Below are positions 24,398 to 32,071 of a DNA stretch of 37,419 nucleotides, piece after piece (the stretch's first letter is position 1; each line of letters begins with the position of its first letter). The notes under the pieces are model-generated. The model had not been told where the DNA came from. It was given only the letters and a program-made list of their open reading frames with translations, and made no database searches. The position numbers and the translations under genes are program-made. Origin of the DNA: Telmatospirillum sp. J64-1 (GTDB lineage Bacteria; Pseudomonadota; Alphaproteobacteria; Rhodospirillales; Magnetospirillaceae); contig NZ_SBHN01000030.1 in NCBI RefSeq assembly GCF_006980715.1, positions 1 through 37,419 on the forward strand, in the 5' to 3' direction.

Positions 24398-24784
24398 TTA
24401 CTTCTTCGGAGCTTCGGCGTTTTCTTCAGCCTCAGCTTCGTCCTCTTCCTTGACCTTCTGGCTGGCAACCGGTTCGGTCTTGGACAGCACGTCGGCAATG
24501 GTCGCGCGGGCCACTTTCACGCGCACATTATCGGCGATCTCGACCACCACTTCGGAGTCGTTCACCACCTTGGTGATCTGACCGATGATGCCACCACCGG
24601 TGACAACACGGTCGCCGCGGCGCAGATTCGACAGCATTTCGCGATGCTGCTTCAGCTTCTTCTGCTGCGGACGGATGAGGAGAAAATAAAAAACGACAAA
24701 AATCAGAATGAGAGGCAGAAAAGCCTCGATGCCACCCATGCCGCCGCCACCGGCGGCCTGAGCGTATGCGGGGGAAATCAACAT
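24398..24784 (-). CDS. yajC: Preprotein translocase subunit YajC
   Basis: Small single-span membrane protein associated with SecDF. 128 residues, slightly longer than usual because of an acidic C-terminal tail (EEDEAEAEENAEAPKK). The membrane segment FLPLILIFVVFYFLLIRPQQKK and the LRRGDRVVTGGGIIGQITKV motif are diagnostic. The ATG at 24784 has GAGGAG upstream. First gene of yajC-secD-secF-DUF498, with a good promoter at 24822-24849. Confidence 0.96.
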   Translation of the reverse strand: MLISPAYAQAAGGGGMGGIEAFLPLILIFVVFYFLLIRPQQKKLKQHREMLSNLRRGDRVVTGGGIIGQITKVVNDSEVVVEIADNVRVKVARATIADVLSKTEPVASQKVKEEDEAEAEENAEAPKK

Positions 24785-24821
24785 TGTTTAAACTCCTCAT
24801 GCCTTCGGCAAAGCCAGCCGG

Positions 24822-24849
24822 AATATAGCCGCCTTCCACTGTGATGCAA
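24822..24849 (-). promoter_or_regulatory. Sigma-70 type promoter for yajC-secDF
   Basis: On the minus strand, TTGCAT (24844-24849) and TATATT (24822-24827) are separated by 16 nt, about 38 nt upstream of the yajC start codon. Confidence 0.55.
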
Positions 24850-24911
24850 ACGCTAACCTGGCAAATTTCCATTGGCAGGGCTGGTTTTCCCCTGATCGTG
24901 CAGCCCCCGCG

Positions 24912-24939
24912 TTGACCCTGCGGGGCTTTGTGCTAGGGT
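24912..24939 (+). promoter_or_regulatory. Sigma-70 type promoter for the DUF815 ATPase gene
   Basis: TTGACC (24912-24917), a 16-nt spacer and TAGGGT (24934-24939) with a TG one base upstream. It lies 43 nt before the start codon at 24983. Confidence 0.5.
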
Positions 24940-24982
24940 CTTTGCCCCCTAATCACATATCCTCCGCAGCAAGGTAAGAGAG

Positions 24983-25840
24983 ATGACCGAGCCCGAAATC
25001 CTGCCCCTTCTGCGCCGCATCGCCGACGCCCTCGACCGTATGGCTCCGCCGCAGCCGCAGGGTGCGGATCTCGGCGCCGCCGATGCCTTCGTCTGGCATT
25101 CCGAGCCCGATTGGCTGGAGCCCGTGGCCAAGGTCAACCGGATCGAGATCGACCTGCTGCAGGGGGTCGAGCATCAGCGCCAGACGCTGCTGGACAATAC
25201 CCGGCGCTTCGCCCAAGGCCTGTCGGCAAACAACGCGCTGCTTTGGGGCGCACGCGGCACCGGCAAGAGCTCGCTGGTCAAGGCCGTCCATGCCGCCGTC
25301 AACGAAGAGGCGCCCGGCAGCCTGGCCTTGATCGAAATCCACCGCGAGGACATCCCGTCCCTGCCCCGCCTGCTGCACCTGGTGCGCAACCAGCCGCGCC
25401 GCTGCGTGATCTTCTGCGACGACCTCTCCTTCGATGCCGAGGACGATACCTACAAGTCGCTGAAGGCCGTGCTGGACGGCGGCATCGAGGGACGGCCGGA
25501 AAACGTGGTCTTCTACGCCACCTCGAACCGGCGCCACCTGATGGCCCGGGACATGATCGAGAACGAACGCGCCACCGCCATCAATCCCGGCGAGGCAGTC
25601 GAGGAAAAGGTGTCGCTGTCCGACCGTTTCGGCCTGTGGCTCGGCTTCCACAACCTGGACCAGCCGACCTATCTGCGTATCATCGAGGGCTATGCCCGCC
25701 ACTGGAAGCTCGACATCACGCCCGAGGAACTGCGCGCCCAGGCCATCGAATGGTCGGTCACGCGCGGCGCGCGTTCGGGCCGCGTGGCTTGGCAGTTCAC
25801 CCAGGACCTGGCGGGCCGCCTCGGCCAGAAACTGGGCTGA
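24983..25840 (+). CDS. DUF815 family AAA-type ATPase
   Basis: 285 residues of the DUF815 family, AAA-related ATP-binding proteins of unknown role. Walker A is GARGTGKS (about 89-96), followed by SLVKAVHAAVNEE; Walker B is RCVIFCDDLSFD (about 138-149). YATSNRRHLMARDMIENE resembles sensor 1 and downstream parts of AAA proteins. LSDRFGLWLGF and a helical C-terminal lid follow. The start ATG at 24983 is preceded by AAGGTAAGAGAG. Its last 44 nt overlap the 3' end of the convergent nlpD-like gene, so both reading frames share this DNA. The ATPase fold is certain; the client is unknown. Confidence 0.93.
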   Translation: MTEPEILPLLRRIADALDRMAPPQPQGADLGAADAFVWHSEPDWLEPVAKVNRIEIDLLQGVEHQRQTLLDNTRRFAQGLSANNALLWGARGTGKSSLVKAVHAAVNEEAPGSLALIEIHREDIPSLPRLLHLVRNQPRRCVIFCDDLSFDAEDDTYKSLKAVLDGGIEGRPENVVFYATSNRRHLMARDMIENERATAINPGEAVEEKVSLSDRFGLWLGFHNLDQPTYLRIIEGYARHWKLDITPEELRAQAIEWSVTRGARSGRVAWQFTQDLAGRLGQKLG

Positions 25841-27029
25841 AAAGCTCCACCTTCACGTCCACCAGATAGCCCAAGGGGTCCACCGCCTTGGACCCCTGGC
25901 GCAATTCGAAATGCAGCTGCGGCGTGGAGACATTGCCGGTGCTGCCGACGGTGGCGATGGGCTGGCCGCGGGTCACGCTCTCGCCCCGGTTGACCAGCAG
26001 CTTGTCGTTATGCGCATAGGCGGTCATCCAGCCATCCGCATGCTTGATCAGCAGCAGGTTGCCGAAACCGCGCAATTCGTTGCCGGCATAGGCCACCACG
26101 CCGTTCTGGGCGGCCACCACCGTGGTGCCGCGCGGAGCGGCGATATTCAGGCCGTCATTATGCAGCCCCTTGCCCGAGGGACCGAACTTGGCGATCACCT
26201 CTCCCCGCACCGGCCAAGCGAATTTCGGCCCGCCCACCATGGGCGGCGGCTGGGGAACGCTGGCGGGTGGCGGCGCGGGCGGCGGAGCGGTCTTCACCTG
26301 ACTGGCCGGCTGGGCCGGCGGAGGCGATGACGGACGGTTCGCCGACGGAGCCGGGGCGGTGGCCGATGATTGGCTGGAGCTGGGACGCTGGGCGCTCGAT
26401 GGCGCGGGTGCGGCCGGAGCCTGGGCCGTTTGCGTTCGGGAGGGTGCCGGGGTGCTGGTCGTGCTGCGCGTGCCGCCCGAGGCGTTGGGAGACGTGACGA
26501 TGATGGTCGAACCCTGCCCGCCCCGCTGTGCCGGAGACGATGGCGTGGTCTGGCGCGTGGAAGGGGCCGGCTGCGGCGGAGGCGCCGTCGCCACCCTGGT
26601 CGTCTGAGCCGAATTGCCCGGCAGCGCCAAACGCTGGCCGACGAGAATCTTGTAGGGCGGCTCCAGCCCGTTGATCCGGGCGATGGCCTGGGGCTGCACC
26701 CCGTACTGCCTTGCAATGCCGTAGAGAGTATCGCCGCGCTGAACCCGATGTTCGCGCGGCGCCCGCAGGATCAGCCTTTGGCCGATCGCCAAGCGGTAAG
26801 GCGGCGTCAGCCCGTTGGCGTCGATGATGTCTCGCACCGTCAGGTTATGCTGACGGGCGATGCCATAAACGGTATCCCCCCGCTTGACCACATAGCCGCC
26901 GGCAGGAATAGCCTGCACGGCAGCAGGACGGCCCTGCGACACAGGTGCCTGATGGCCTCCCCCGGCGCAGGCCGACAGCATCAGGCCGCAGAGGGCAAGC
27001 GGCAACAGACGAAGCACGGCACGTGTCAT
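25797..27029 (-). CDS. NlpD-like lipoprotein: two LysM domains and degenerate M23 domain
   Basis: 410 residues from ATG 27029; the lipobox LSAC (Cys21) predicts a lipoprotein. LysM domains lie at about 45-90 and 93-137 (VVKRGDTVYGIARQ, HRVQRGDTLYGIARQ). A Pro/Ser/Thr/Ala linker of roughly 145 residues follows, then an M23/LytM domain (FAWPVRGEVIAKFG to LHFELRQGSKAVDPLGYL). Zinc-site residues look lost: NDGLN stands where active enzymes have HxGxD, and QLHFE replaces HLHFE. As in E. coli NlpD, it probably activates an amidase instead of cutting peptidoglycan. The surE neighbour supports NlpD. No pcm gene lies between them, unlike many genomes. The final 44 nt overlap the DUF815 gene. An upstream in-frame start (27098) would bury the lipobox. 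Confidence 0.88.
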   Translation of the reverse strand: MTRAVLRLLPLALCGLMLSACAGGGHQAPVSQGRPAAVQAIPAGGYVVKRGDTVYGIARQHNLTVRDIIDANGLTPPYRLAIGQRLILRAPREHRVQRGDTLYGIARQYGVQPQAIARINGLEPPYKILVGQRLALPGNSAQTTRVATAPPPQPAPSTRQTTPSSPAQRGGQGSTIIVTSPNASGGTRSTTSTPAPSRTQTAQAPAAPAPSSAQRPSSSQSSATAPAPSANRPSSPPPAQPASQVKTAPPPAPPPASVPQPPPMVGGPKFAWPVRGEVIAKFGPSGKGLHNDGLNIAAPRGTTVVAAQNGVVAYAGNELRGFGNLLLIKHADGWMTAYAHNDKLLVNRGESVTRGQPIATVGSTGNVSTPQLHFELRQGSKAVDPLGYLVDVKVELFSPVSGRGGPPGPG

Positions 27030-27078
27030 GGAGGCACTATACGAAATAGGATAGGCCGCCACAACGACTAGGGAAGGA

Positions 27079-27861
27079 TCAGGGGAAGACCTTCTCAAGT
27101 TCCTGCATGGTCCGGCGCGAGGTCAGGTCGGTGCAGAGGGGCGTGACCGAGATGGCGCCGCGATGGACGGCCTCGAGATCGGTCCCCTCCTGTCCCCGAT
27201 CCTCGGCCCGTTGGGCACCGATCCAGACATAGGGTTCGCCGCGCGGGTCCTGGCGCTCCATCAATTCGTCGCCGAGCTTGCGCCGTCCCTGGCGGACCAC
27301 CTCGATCCCCGTGACCTGTTCGTGATGCAGGTCGGGAAAGTTGACGTTGATCAGCACGTTCTTCGCCCAACCCACGGCGGTGACGCGGCGGATGATATCG
27401 GCGGCGAAATATTCGGCCGTGTCCCACTTCACCGCCTGCCCCGGCGACAGCATCTGGCTGAAGGCGATGGCGGGCACCCCCAGCAGGGTCGCCTCCATGG
27501 CGGCGGCCACCGTGCCGGAATAGGTCACGTCCTCGCCCAGGTTGCCGCCGCGATTGACCCCCGAGAGGACGAGATGCGGCTTCTTGTCCTTGAGCAGGTG
27601 GTTGATCGCCAGCAGCACGCTGTCGGTGGGCGTGCCGTCCACGGCATAGCGGCGGCGCGAGACGCGGCGGATGCGCAAGGGACGGCGGATCGTCAGGGAA
27701 TGGGCGACGGCGCTTTGTTCGGTTTCGGGCGCCACGACCCAGACATCCTTGGAGATGCTGCGCGCCACCCGCTCCAGGATCTTGATACCCGGAGCGGTGA
27801 TGCCGTCGTCGTTGGAAACCAGGATGCGCGCGGTCGACAGGTCTTCGACGGGCTTAAACAT
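27079..27861 (-). CDS. surE: 5'/3'-nucleotidase SurE
   Basis: Metal-dependent phosphatase acting on nucleoside monophosphates, cytoplasmic. 260 residues; the metal-binding motif SNDDG (16-20) follows the first strand [11 protein letters not shown]. Other family marks are [49 protein letters not shown] and VNFPDL. The start overlaps the serS stop by 8 nt, so it is translationally linked to serS. The nlpD-like gene starts 50 nt downstream. Confidence 0.96.
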   Translation of the reverse strand: MFKPVEDLSTARILVSNDDGITAPGIKILERVARSISKDVWVVAPETEQSAVAHSLTIRRPLRIRRVSRRRYAVDGTPTDSVLLAINHLLKDKKPHLVLSGVNRGGNLGEDVTYSGTVAAAMEATLLGVPAIAFSQMLSPGQAVKWDTAEYFAADIIRRVTAVGWAKNVLINVNFPDLHHEQVTGIEVVRQGRRKLGDELMERQDPRGEPYVWIGAQRAEDRGQEGTDLEAVHRGAISVTPLCTDLTSRRTMQELEKVFP

Positions 27862-29131
27862 CGGGGCGGATCACCTCCAGCCCGCCCATATAGGGGCGCA
27901 GGGCCTCGGGGATCACCACCGAACCGTCTTCCTGCTGGTAATTCTCCAGCACCGCCACCAGCGTGCGGCCCACCGCGAGGCCCGAGCCGTTGAGCGTATG
28001 GACGAAGCGGGTCGTCTTTTCGCCATTGGGACGGAAGCGCGCTTTCATGCGGCGGGCTTGGAAGTCGCCGCAATTGGACACGCTGGAAATCTCGCGATAG
28101 GTGTTCTGGCCGGGCAGCCAGACCTCGATGTCATAGGTCTTGCGTGCGCCGAAGCCCATGTCGCCGGTGCAGAGCACCACCACCCGATAGGCGAGGCCCA
28201 GGCGCTTGAGCACTTCCTCGGCCGCCGAGAGCATGCGCTGATGCTCTTCCTCGGAATGGTCGGGATGGGCGACGGCCACCAGTTCCACCTTGCTGAACTG
28301 GTGCTGGCGGATCATGCCGCGCGTATCCTTGCCCGCCGAACCGGCCTCCGAACGGAAGCAGGGCGTCAGGGCGGTCATGCGGATCGGCAGGCGGTTTTCC
28401 TCGATGATCTCGTCGGCCACCAGATTGGTCAGCGGCACTTCCGCCGTGGGGATCAGCCAGAAGCCCTCGCCCGTGCGGAACAGGTCTTCCCCGAATTTGG
28501 GAAGCTGGCCGGTGCCATACAGGGCAGCATCGCGGACCAGCAAGGGCGGATTATGTTCGACGAAGCCGTGTTCTCCCGTCTGGATATCCAGCATGAAGGC
28601 GCCCAGGGCGCGTTCCAGGCGGGCCAGGGCGCCCTTCAGGACGACAAAGCGCGCGCCCGAGAGCTTGGCCGCGCCCGAGAAATCCATCAGGCCCAGCCCC
28701 TCGCCGATGGCGTCATGCTCGCGCGGCTGAAAGGAAAATGCCGGAGGCTCGCCGACCCGACGGATTTCGACATTGTCCCCCTCGTCCGCGCCGTCGGGCA
28801 CATCCTCGGCGGGGAGATTGGGCAGGGCCATCAGCAGCGCGTCCAGTTCCTCGCCCAGGCTCTTCTCCTCGGCCTCGACGGCGGGGATGCGTTCCTTCAG
28901 GTCGGCCACTTCGGCCATCAGGGCCGAGGCGTCCTCGCCATTGCGCTTGGCCATGCCGATGGCCTTCGAGGCCTCGTTGCGGCGCGCCTGCATTTCCTGG
29001 AAGGCCGTCTGGGCGGCGCGGCGGCGGGAGTCGAGGTCGAGAATCTGCGGCGACTGGGGATCGAGACCCCGGCGCTTCAAGCCGGCATCAAAAGCCTCGG
29101 GATTGTCGCGGATCGACTTCAGATCGTGCAT
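27854..29131 (-). CDS. serS: Seryl-tRNA synthetase
   Basis: Class II aminoacyl-tRNA synthetase, cytoplasmic. 425 residues: N-terminal coiled-coil tRNA-binding arm (about 30-100), motif 2 [20 protein letters not shown] and motif 3 [19 protein letters not shown], the latter typical of Ser[17 protein letters not shown] is also characteristic. Start ATG at 29131 ([14 protein letters not shown]). A good promoter lies about 40 nt upstream, after the tat terminator, so serS-surE-(nlpD-like) form their own transcript. Confidence 0.98.
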   Translation of the reverse strand: MHDLKSIRDNPEAFDAGLKRRGLDPQSPQILDLDSRRRAAQTAFQEMQARRNEASKAIGMAKRNGEDASALMAEVADLKERIPAVEAEEKSLGEELDALLMALPNLPAEDVPDGADEGDNVEIRRVGEPPAFSFQPREHDAIGEGLGLMDFSGAAKLSGARFVVLKGALARLERALGAFMLDIQTGEHGFVEHNPPLLVRDAALYGTGQLPKFGEDLFRTGEGFWLIPTAEVPLTNLVADEIIEENRLPIRMTALTPCFRSEAGSAGKDTRGMIRQHQFSKVELVAVAHPDHSEEEHQRMLSAAEEVLKRLGLAYRVVVLCTGDMGFGARKTYDIEVWLPGQNTYREISSVSNCGDFQARRMKARFRPNGEKTTRFVHTLNGSGLAVGRTLVAVLENYQQEDGSVVIPEALRPYMGGLEVIRPDV

Positions 29132-29169
29132 ACGCAGGCCCTCTATTCGCTAAGGCGTTCAGAGTGCTG

Positions 29170-29198
29170 CTTATAAGGCCGCCGCCGCCCCTTGTCAC
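29170..29198 (-). promoter_or_regulatory. Sigma-70 type promoter for serS-surE
   Basis: On the minus strand, GTGACA (29193-29198), a 17-nt spacer and TATAAG (29170-29175), about 38 nt before the serS start codon. Confidence 0.6.
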
Positions 29199-29230
29199 GG
29201 GGGGTTGCGACGAAGGGCATAGCGGGAAGG

Positions 29231-29269
29231 CAAAAGAAAAAGGGGGATGTACAGGAACATCCCCCTTTT
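29231..29269 (-). terminator. Rho-independent terminator of tatABC
   Basis: A 13-bp stem, AAAAGGGGGATGT (29238-29250) with ACATCCCCCTTTT (29257-29269), and a 6-nt loop. The minus strand continues TCTTTTG. It begins 3 nt after the tatC stop. Confidence 0.92.
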
Positions 29270-29271
29270 GA

Positions 29272-30144
29272 TCAGGTGGCATTGTTGAAATCTGTTTCAT
29301 CAATGCCGCTATTGGTGGCCGTAACGGATTTCGATGCGGCCGGGCTCGTGGCGGGCTGCCCCTCCTCCTCCGCTTCCGCCTTGGCCCTGCGCCGTTCCAC
29401 CAGCTTGGCCGAGAGAATGGAAATCTCGTAGAGCAGGATCATGGGCAAAGCGAGGCCGATCTGGCTGATGACGTCGGGCGGCGTGACGATGGCCGCGAAG
29501 ACGAAGACGCCGACGATGGCATAGCGCCTCTTCGCCGCCAGGGCCTGGGAACTGACCAGACCGACGCGGGCCAGCAGGGTCAGCAGCACCGGCAACTGGA
29601 AGGCCAAGCCGAAGGCGAAGATCAGCTTCATCACCAGCGACAGATATTCGCCGACCTTGGCTTCGAGCTGGATCGGCAGCGCCGTGCCCCCGGCACTGGC
29701 CGTCTCGAAGCTGATGAAGAAGTGCCAGGCCATGGGCAGGATCAGGTAATAGACCAGGGCCGCGCCGATGGTAAAAAGGATCGGCGTGGCGACGAGGAAG
29801 GGCAGGAAGGCCTTGCGCTCGTGCTTGTACAGGCCCGGCGCCACGAAGGCCCAAAGCTGTCCGGCGAAGATCGGGAAGCAGATATAGAGCGCCGCGAAGC
29901 CCGCCACCTTCAGGTAGGTAAAGAAGGCCTCGGTCAGCGCCGTATAGATCATGCGCCGCTCGCCGCCCTGTTCGTGCAGGATGTCGGCCAGCGGCTGCAC
30001 CAGGAAGCCGTAGATCGGTTCCGCGAAATAATAGCAGACGAAGAAGGCGACGATGAACGCCACCACGGAATAGAGAAGTCTGCGCCGCAACTCGATCAGA
30101 TGTTCGAGCAACGGCATCTTCGCATCGTCAGGAGTCTGGCTCAC
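29272..30144 (-). CDS. tatC: Twin-arginine translocase subunit TatC
   Basis: Six-span inner-membrane protein that recognises twin-arginine signal peptides. 290 residues. The N-terminal HLIELRRRLLYSVVAF (about residues 15-30), the FFTYLKVAGFAALYICFP region and WAFVAPGLYKHERKAFLPF are typical. The cytoplasmic C-terminus is somewhat long and Ala/Glu-rich. The ATG at 30144 overlaps the tatB stop (ATGA). Confidence 0.97.
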   Translation of the reverse strand: MSQTPDDAKMPLLEHLIELRRRLLYSVVAFIVAFFVCYYFAEPIYGFLVQPLADILHEQGGERRMIYTALTEAFFTYLKVAGFAALYICFPIFAGQLWAFVAPGLYKHERKAFLPFLVATPILFTIGAALVYYLILPMAWHFFISFETASAGGTALPIQLEAKVGEYLSLVMKLIFAFGLAFQLPVLLTLLARVGLVSSQALAAKRRYAIVGVFVFAAIVTPPDVISQIGLALPMILLYEISILSAKLVERRRAKAEAEEEGQPATSPAASKSVTATNSGIDETDFNNAT

Positions 30145-30572
30145 GGCTTGCCGGGGTCAGTTTTAGGGGGAATGCCCTGGGATGAATCGCTCTCGGCGGC
30201 AGCCGGTGGCAATTCGGGCACGGGAGTCGTCTCCGGCACCGGCGTGGCCGACGGCGGAGCGGCTGCGGACGAGACAGTCTTGCCTTCTTCGAGGCGCAGG
30301 GCCTTTTCCATCTCACCCTTGGGGTCGATGGTTTTTTCCACTTCGCGCTTGAAGTTGGTATTGCCGATCCGTTCGACCTGTTTCTTCACGTCGGACAGTT
30401 CGGCTTCCTCGACCATGTCGTCCACGGCCTTGTGGAATTCACCCGCGAGCGAGCGGGCCTTGCGCACCCATTTCGCGGCGGTACGCAAGGCCAACGGCAA
30501 GTCTTTCGGGCCAATGACGAGAAGGGCGACCACGACGATGACCGCCATCTCCTCGAAGCCAAGATCCAGCAT
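30141..30572 (-). CDS. tatB: Twin-arginine translocase subunit TatB
   Basis: 143 residues: N-terminal membrane helix (MAVIVVVALLVIGPKDLP, with the conserved GPK/RDLP hinge), an amphipathic helix (TAAKWVRKARSLAGEFH) and a long Pro/Ser/Thr tail. TatB works with TatC in signal recognition. It starts 24 nt after the tatA stop and overlaps tatC. The GPKDLP motif and longer length separate it from TatA. Confidence 0.96.
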   Translation of the reverse strand: MLDLGFEEMAVIVVVALLVIGPKDLPLALRTAAKWVRKARSLAGEFHKAVDDMVEEAELSDVKKQVERIGNTNFKREVEKTIDPKGEMEKALRLEEGKTVSSAAAPPSATPVPETTPVPELPPAAAESDSSQGIPPKTDPGKP

Positions 30573-30596
30573 CCGGAGTCTTCTTCCCGAAAGGGA

Positions 30597-30839
30597 TTAA
30601 TGCTTGGCCGCTTCGTCCTTCTGGGCCGAAGCGTTCGCGGTATGGACGACCTTCTCGCCCTCGATGGCCTTCGTCTCGCCGCTCCGGGACTGCGACTCGT
30701 CCTCGTCCTTCAGGCCGCTCTTGAAGGCCTTGATGCCCTTCGCCATGTCGCCGGCCAGCTTCGGGATCTTGCCCGCGCCGAACAGCAGCAGCACGATGAC
30801 GAGGACGACGAGCCAATGCCAAATGCTGAAAGTACCCAT
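30597..30839 (-). CDS. tatA: Twin-arginine translocase subunit TatA
   Basis: 80 residues: a single membrane helix ([20 protein letters not shown]), the FGxGKIP hinge, an amphipathic helix ([18 protein letters not shown]) and a polar tail. Oligomers of TatA form the Tat pore. First gene of tatABC; the start ATG is at 30839. Confidence 0.97.
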   Translation of the reverse strand: MGTFSIWHWLVVLVIVLLLFGAGKIPKLAGDMAKGIKAFKSGLKDEDESQSRSGETKAIEGEKVVHTANASAQKDEAAKH

Positions 30840-30895
30840 AACCCTTGCTCTCTCCCGGTCTCATCGGAATTCGTTGACGGATCATCGCAAATCCG

Positions 30896-30922
30896 GTGCC
30901 CTGCCGCAATGGGCAGGGGCAC
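30896..30922. repeat. Imperfect inverted repeat upstream of tatA
   Basis: GTGCCCTGCC and GGCAGGGGCAC can pair around a GCAAT(G) loop, between the fbpC-like stop and tatA. There is no U-tract on either side. It could be part of a factor-dependent terminator or a regulatory dyad. The palindrome GGTGATATCACC (30949-30960) overlaps the stop codon of the neighbouring gene. Confidence 0.4.
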
Positions 30923-30955
30923 ACTATCCATCTTTTCCGTCCAACGAAGGTGATA

Positions 30956-32071
30956 TCACCCTTTTTGCGCGGGAAAGACGAAACATTGCCCCCGGTCCAG
31001 GCGCACCTTCATGATCTCGTCCTCGGCAGGCAGGAAACGGCCGGGCATCCGCGAATGCAGGTGCAGATGCGCGCCTTGCGCATCGCCGACGCAGAGATGG
31101 ACCAGCGACGACCGCCCCAGCAGGCGCGAGGCCACGACCTTCGCCGCCCCATCCCCCTCGTCCCCTTCCGCCGGGGACAGGAACAGCGCTTCCGGGCGGA
31201 TCAGGATCTCGGCCTCGGCGCCCTCGCCCAAGCCCGGCGCCGAAAGGCGGCCGAAGGGGGTTTCCACCTCGCCGCCCCTCACCTTGCCGGTGATGCGGTT
31301 GACCTCGCCGAAGAAATTGGCGACGAAGGCCTCGACCGGATTGCAATAGAGATCGACCGGGCGGCCCAGCTGCACGATGCGGCCGTCGCGCATCAGGGCG
31401 ATGCGGTCGGCCATGAACATGGCTTCCTCGGGATCGTGGGTGACCATCAGGGTGGAAACGCCCGCTTCCTTCAGGACATGCAGGGTCTGGTCGCGGACCT
31501 GATCGCGCAGGCGGGAATCCAGGCCCGAGAACGGCTCGTCCAGCAGCATCAGGCGCGGCCCGGGCGCCAGGGCGCGGGCCAGGGCGATACGCTGCTGCTG
31601 TCCGCCCGAAAGCATGTGCGGATAGGCGGAGGCATAAGCCTCCATCCCCACCTGGACCAGCACCTCGTGGATGCGCTGGCGGCGTTCGGCCACCGGCCAA
31701 TGGCGCAGGCCGAAGGCGACGTTGTCGAAGACGCTGAGATGGGGAAAGAGGGCGTAATCCTGGAACAGGAAGCCGACATTGCGGTCCTCGGGGGGAATAT
31801 GGACGCCGCCCTGCCCTTGCGACACCACCCGGCGGTTCAGCATGACCCGCCCCGTCTCCGGCCTTTCCAGCCCGGCGGCGATGCGCAGGGTCGTGGTCTT
31901 GCCGCAGCCCGACGGCCCCAGCAGGCAGACCAGCTCTCCCGGCTCGACCGCCAGGGAAACGCCGTCCACGACAACACGCCCGCCATAGGAATGGCCGACG
32001 TCATCCAGTACGAGGCCTTCGCCTTCGGTGACGGGAGCGGTGCCATCGAGCACGATTCGCGTCTCCTTCAT
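30956..32071 (-). CDS. ABC transporter ATP-binding protein, Fe(3+)/FbpC-like
   Basis: ATPase of an import system, 371 residues. Walker A is GPSGCGKT (52-59), the signature LSGGQ (154-158), Walker B LMLLDEP (174-180), and the switch histidine lies in VTHDPEEAM. A C-terminal TOBE-like regulatory domain (about 255-371) is present, as in FbpC and related ferric or polyamine importers. The start overlaps the permease stop (ATGA). No substrate-binding protein gene is in the window. The iron assignment rests on the permease and the Fur-like dyad, and is moderately secure. Confidence 0.9.
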   Translation of the reverse strand: MKETRIVLDGTAPVTEGEGLVLDDVGHSYGGRVVVDGVSLAVEPGELVCLLGPSGCGKTTTLRIAAGLERPETGRVMLNRRVVSQGQGGVHIPPEDRNVGFLFQDYALFPHLSVFDNVAFGLRHWPVAERRQRIHEVLVQVGMEAYASAYPHMLSGGQQQRIALARALAPGPRLMLLDEPFSGLDSRLRDQVRDQTLHVLKEAGVSTLMVTHDPEEAMFMADRIALMRDGRIVQLGRPVDLYCNPVEAFVANFFGEVNRITGKVRGGEVETPFGRLSAPGLGEGAEAEILIRPEALFLSPAEGDEGDGAAKVVASRLLGRSSLVHLCVGDAQGAHLHLHSRMPGRFLPAEDEIMKVRLDRGQCFVFPAQKG

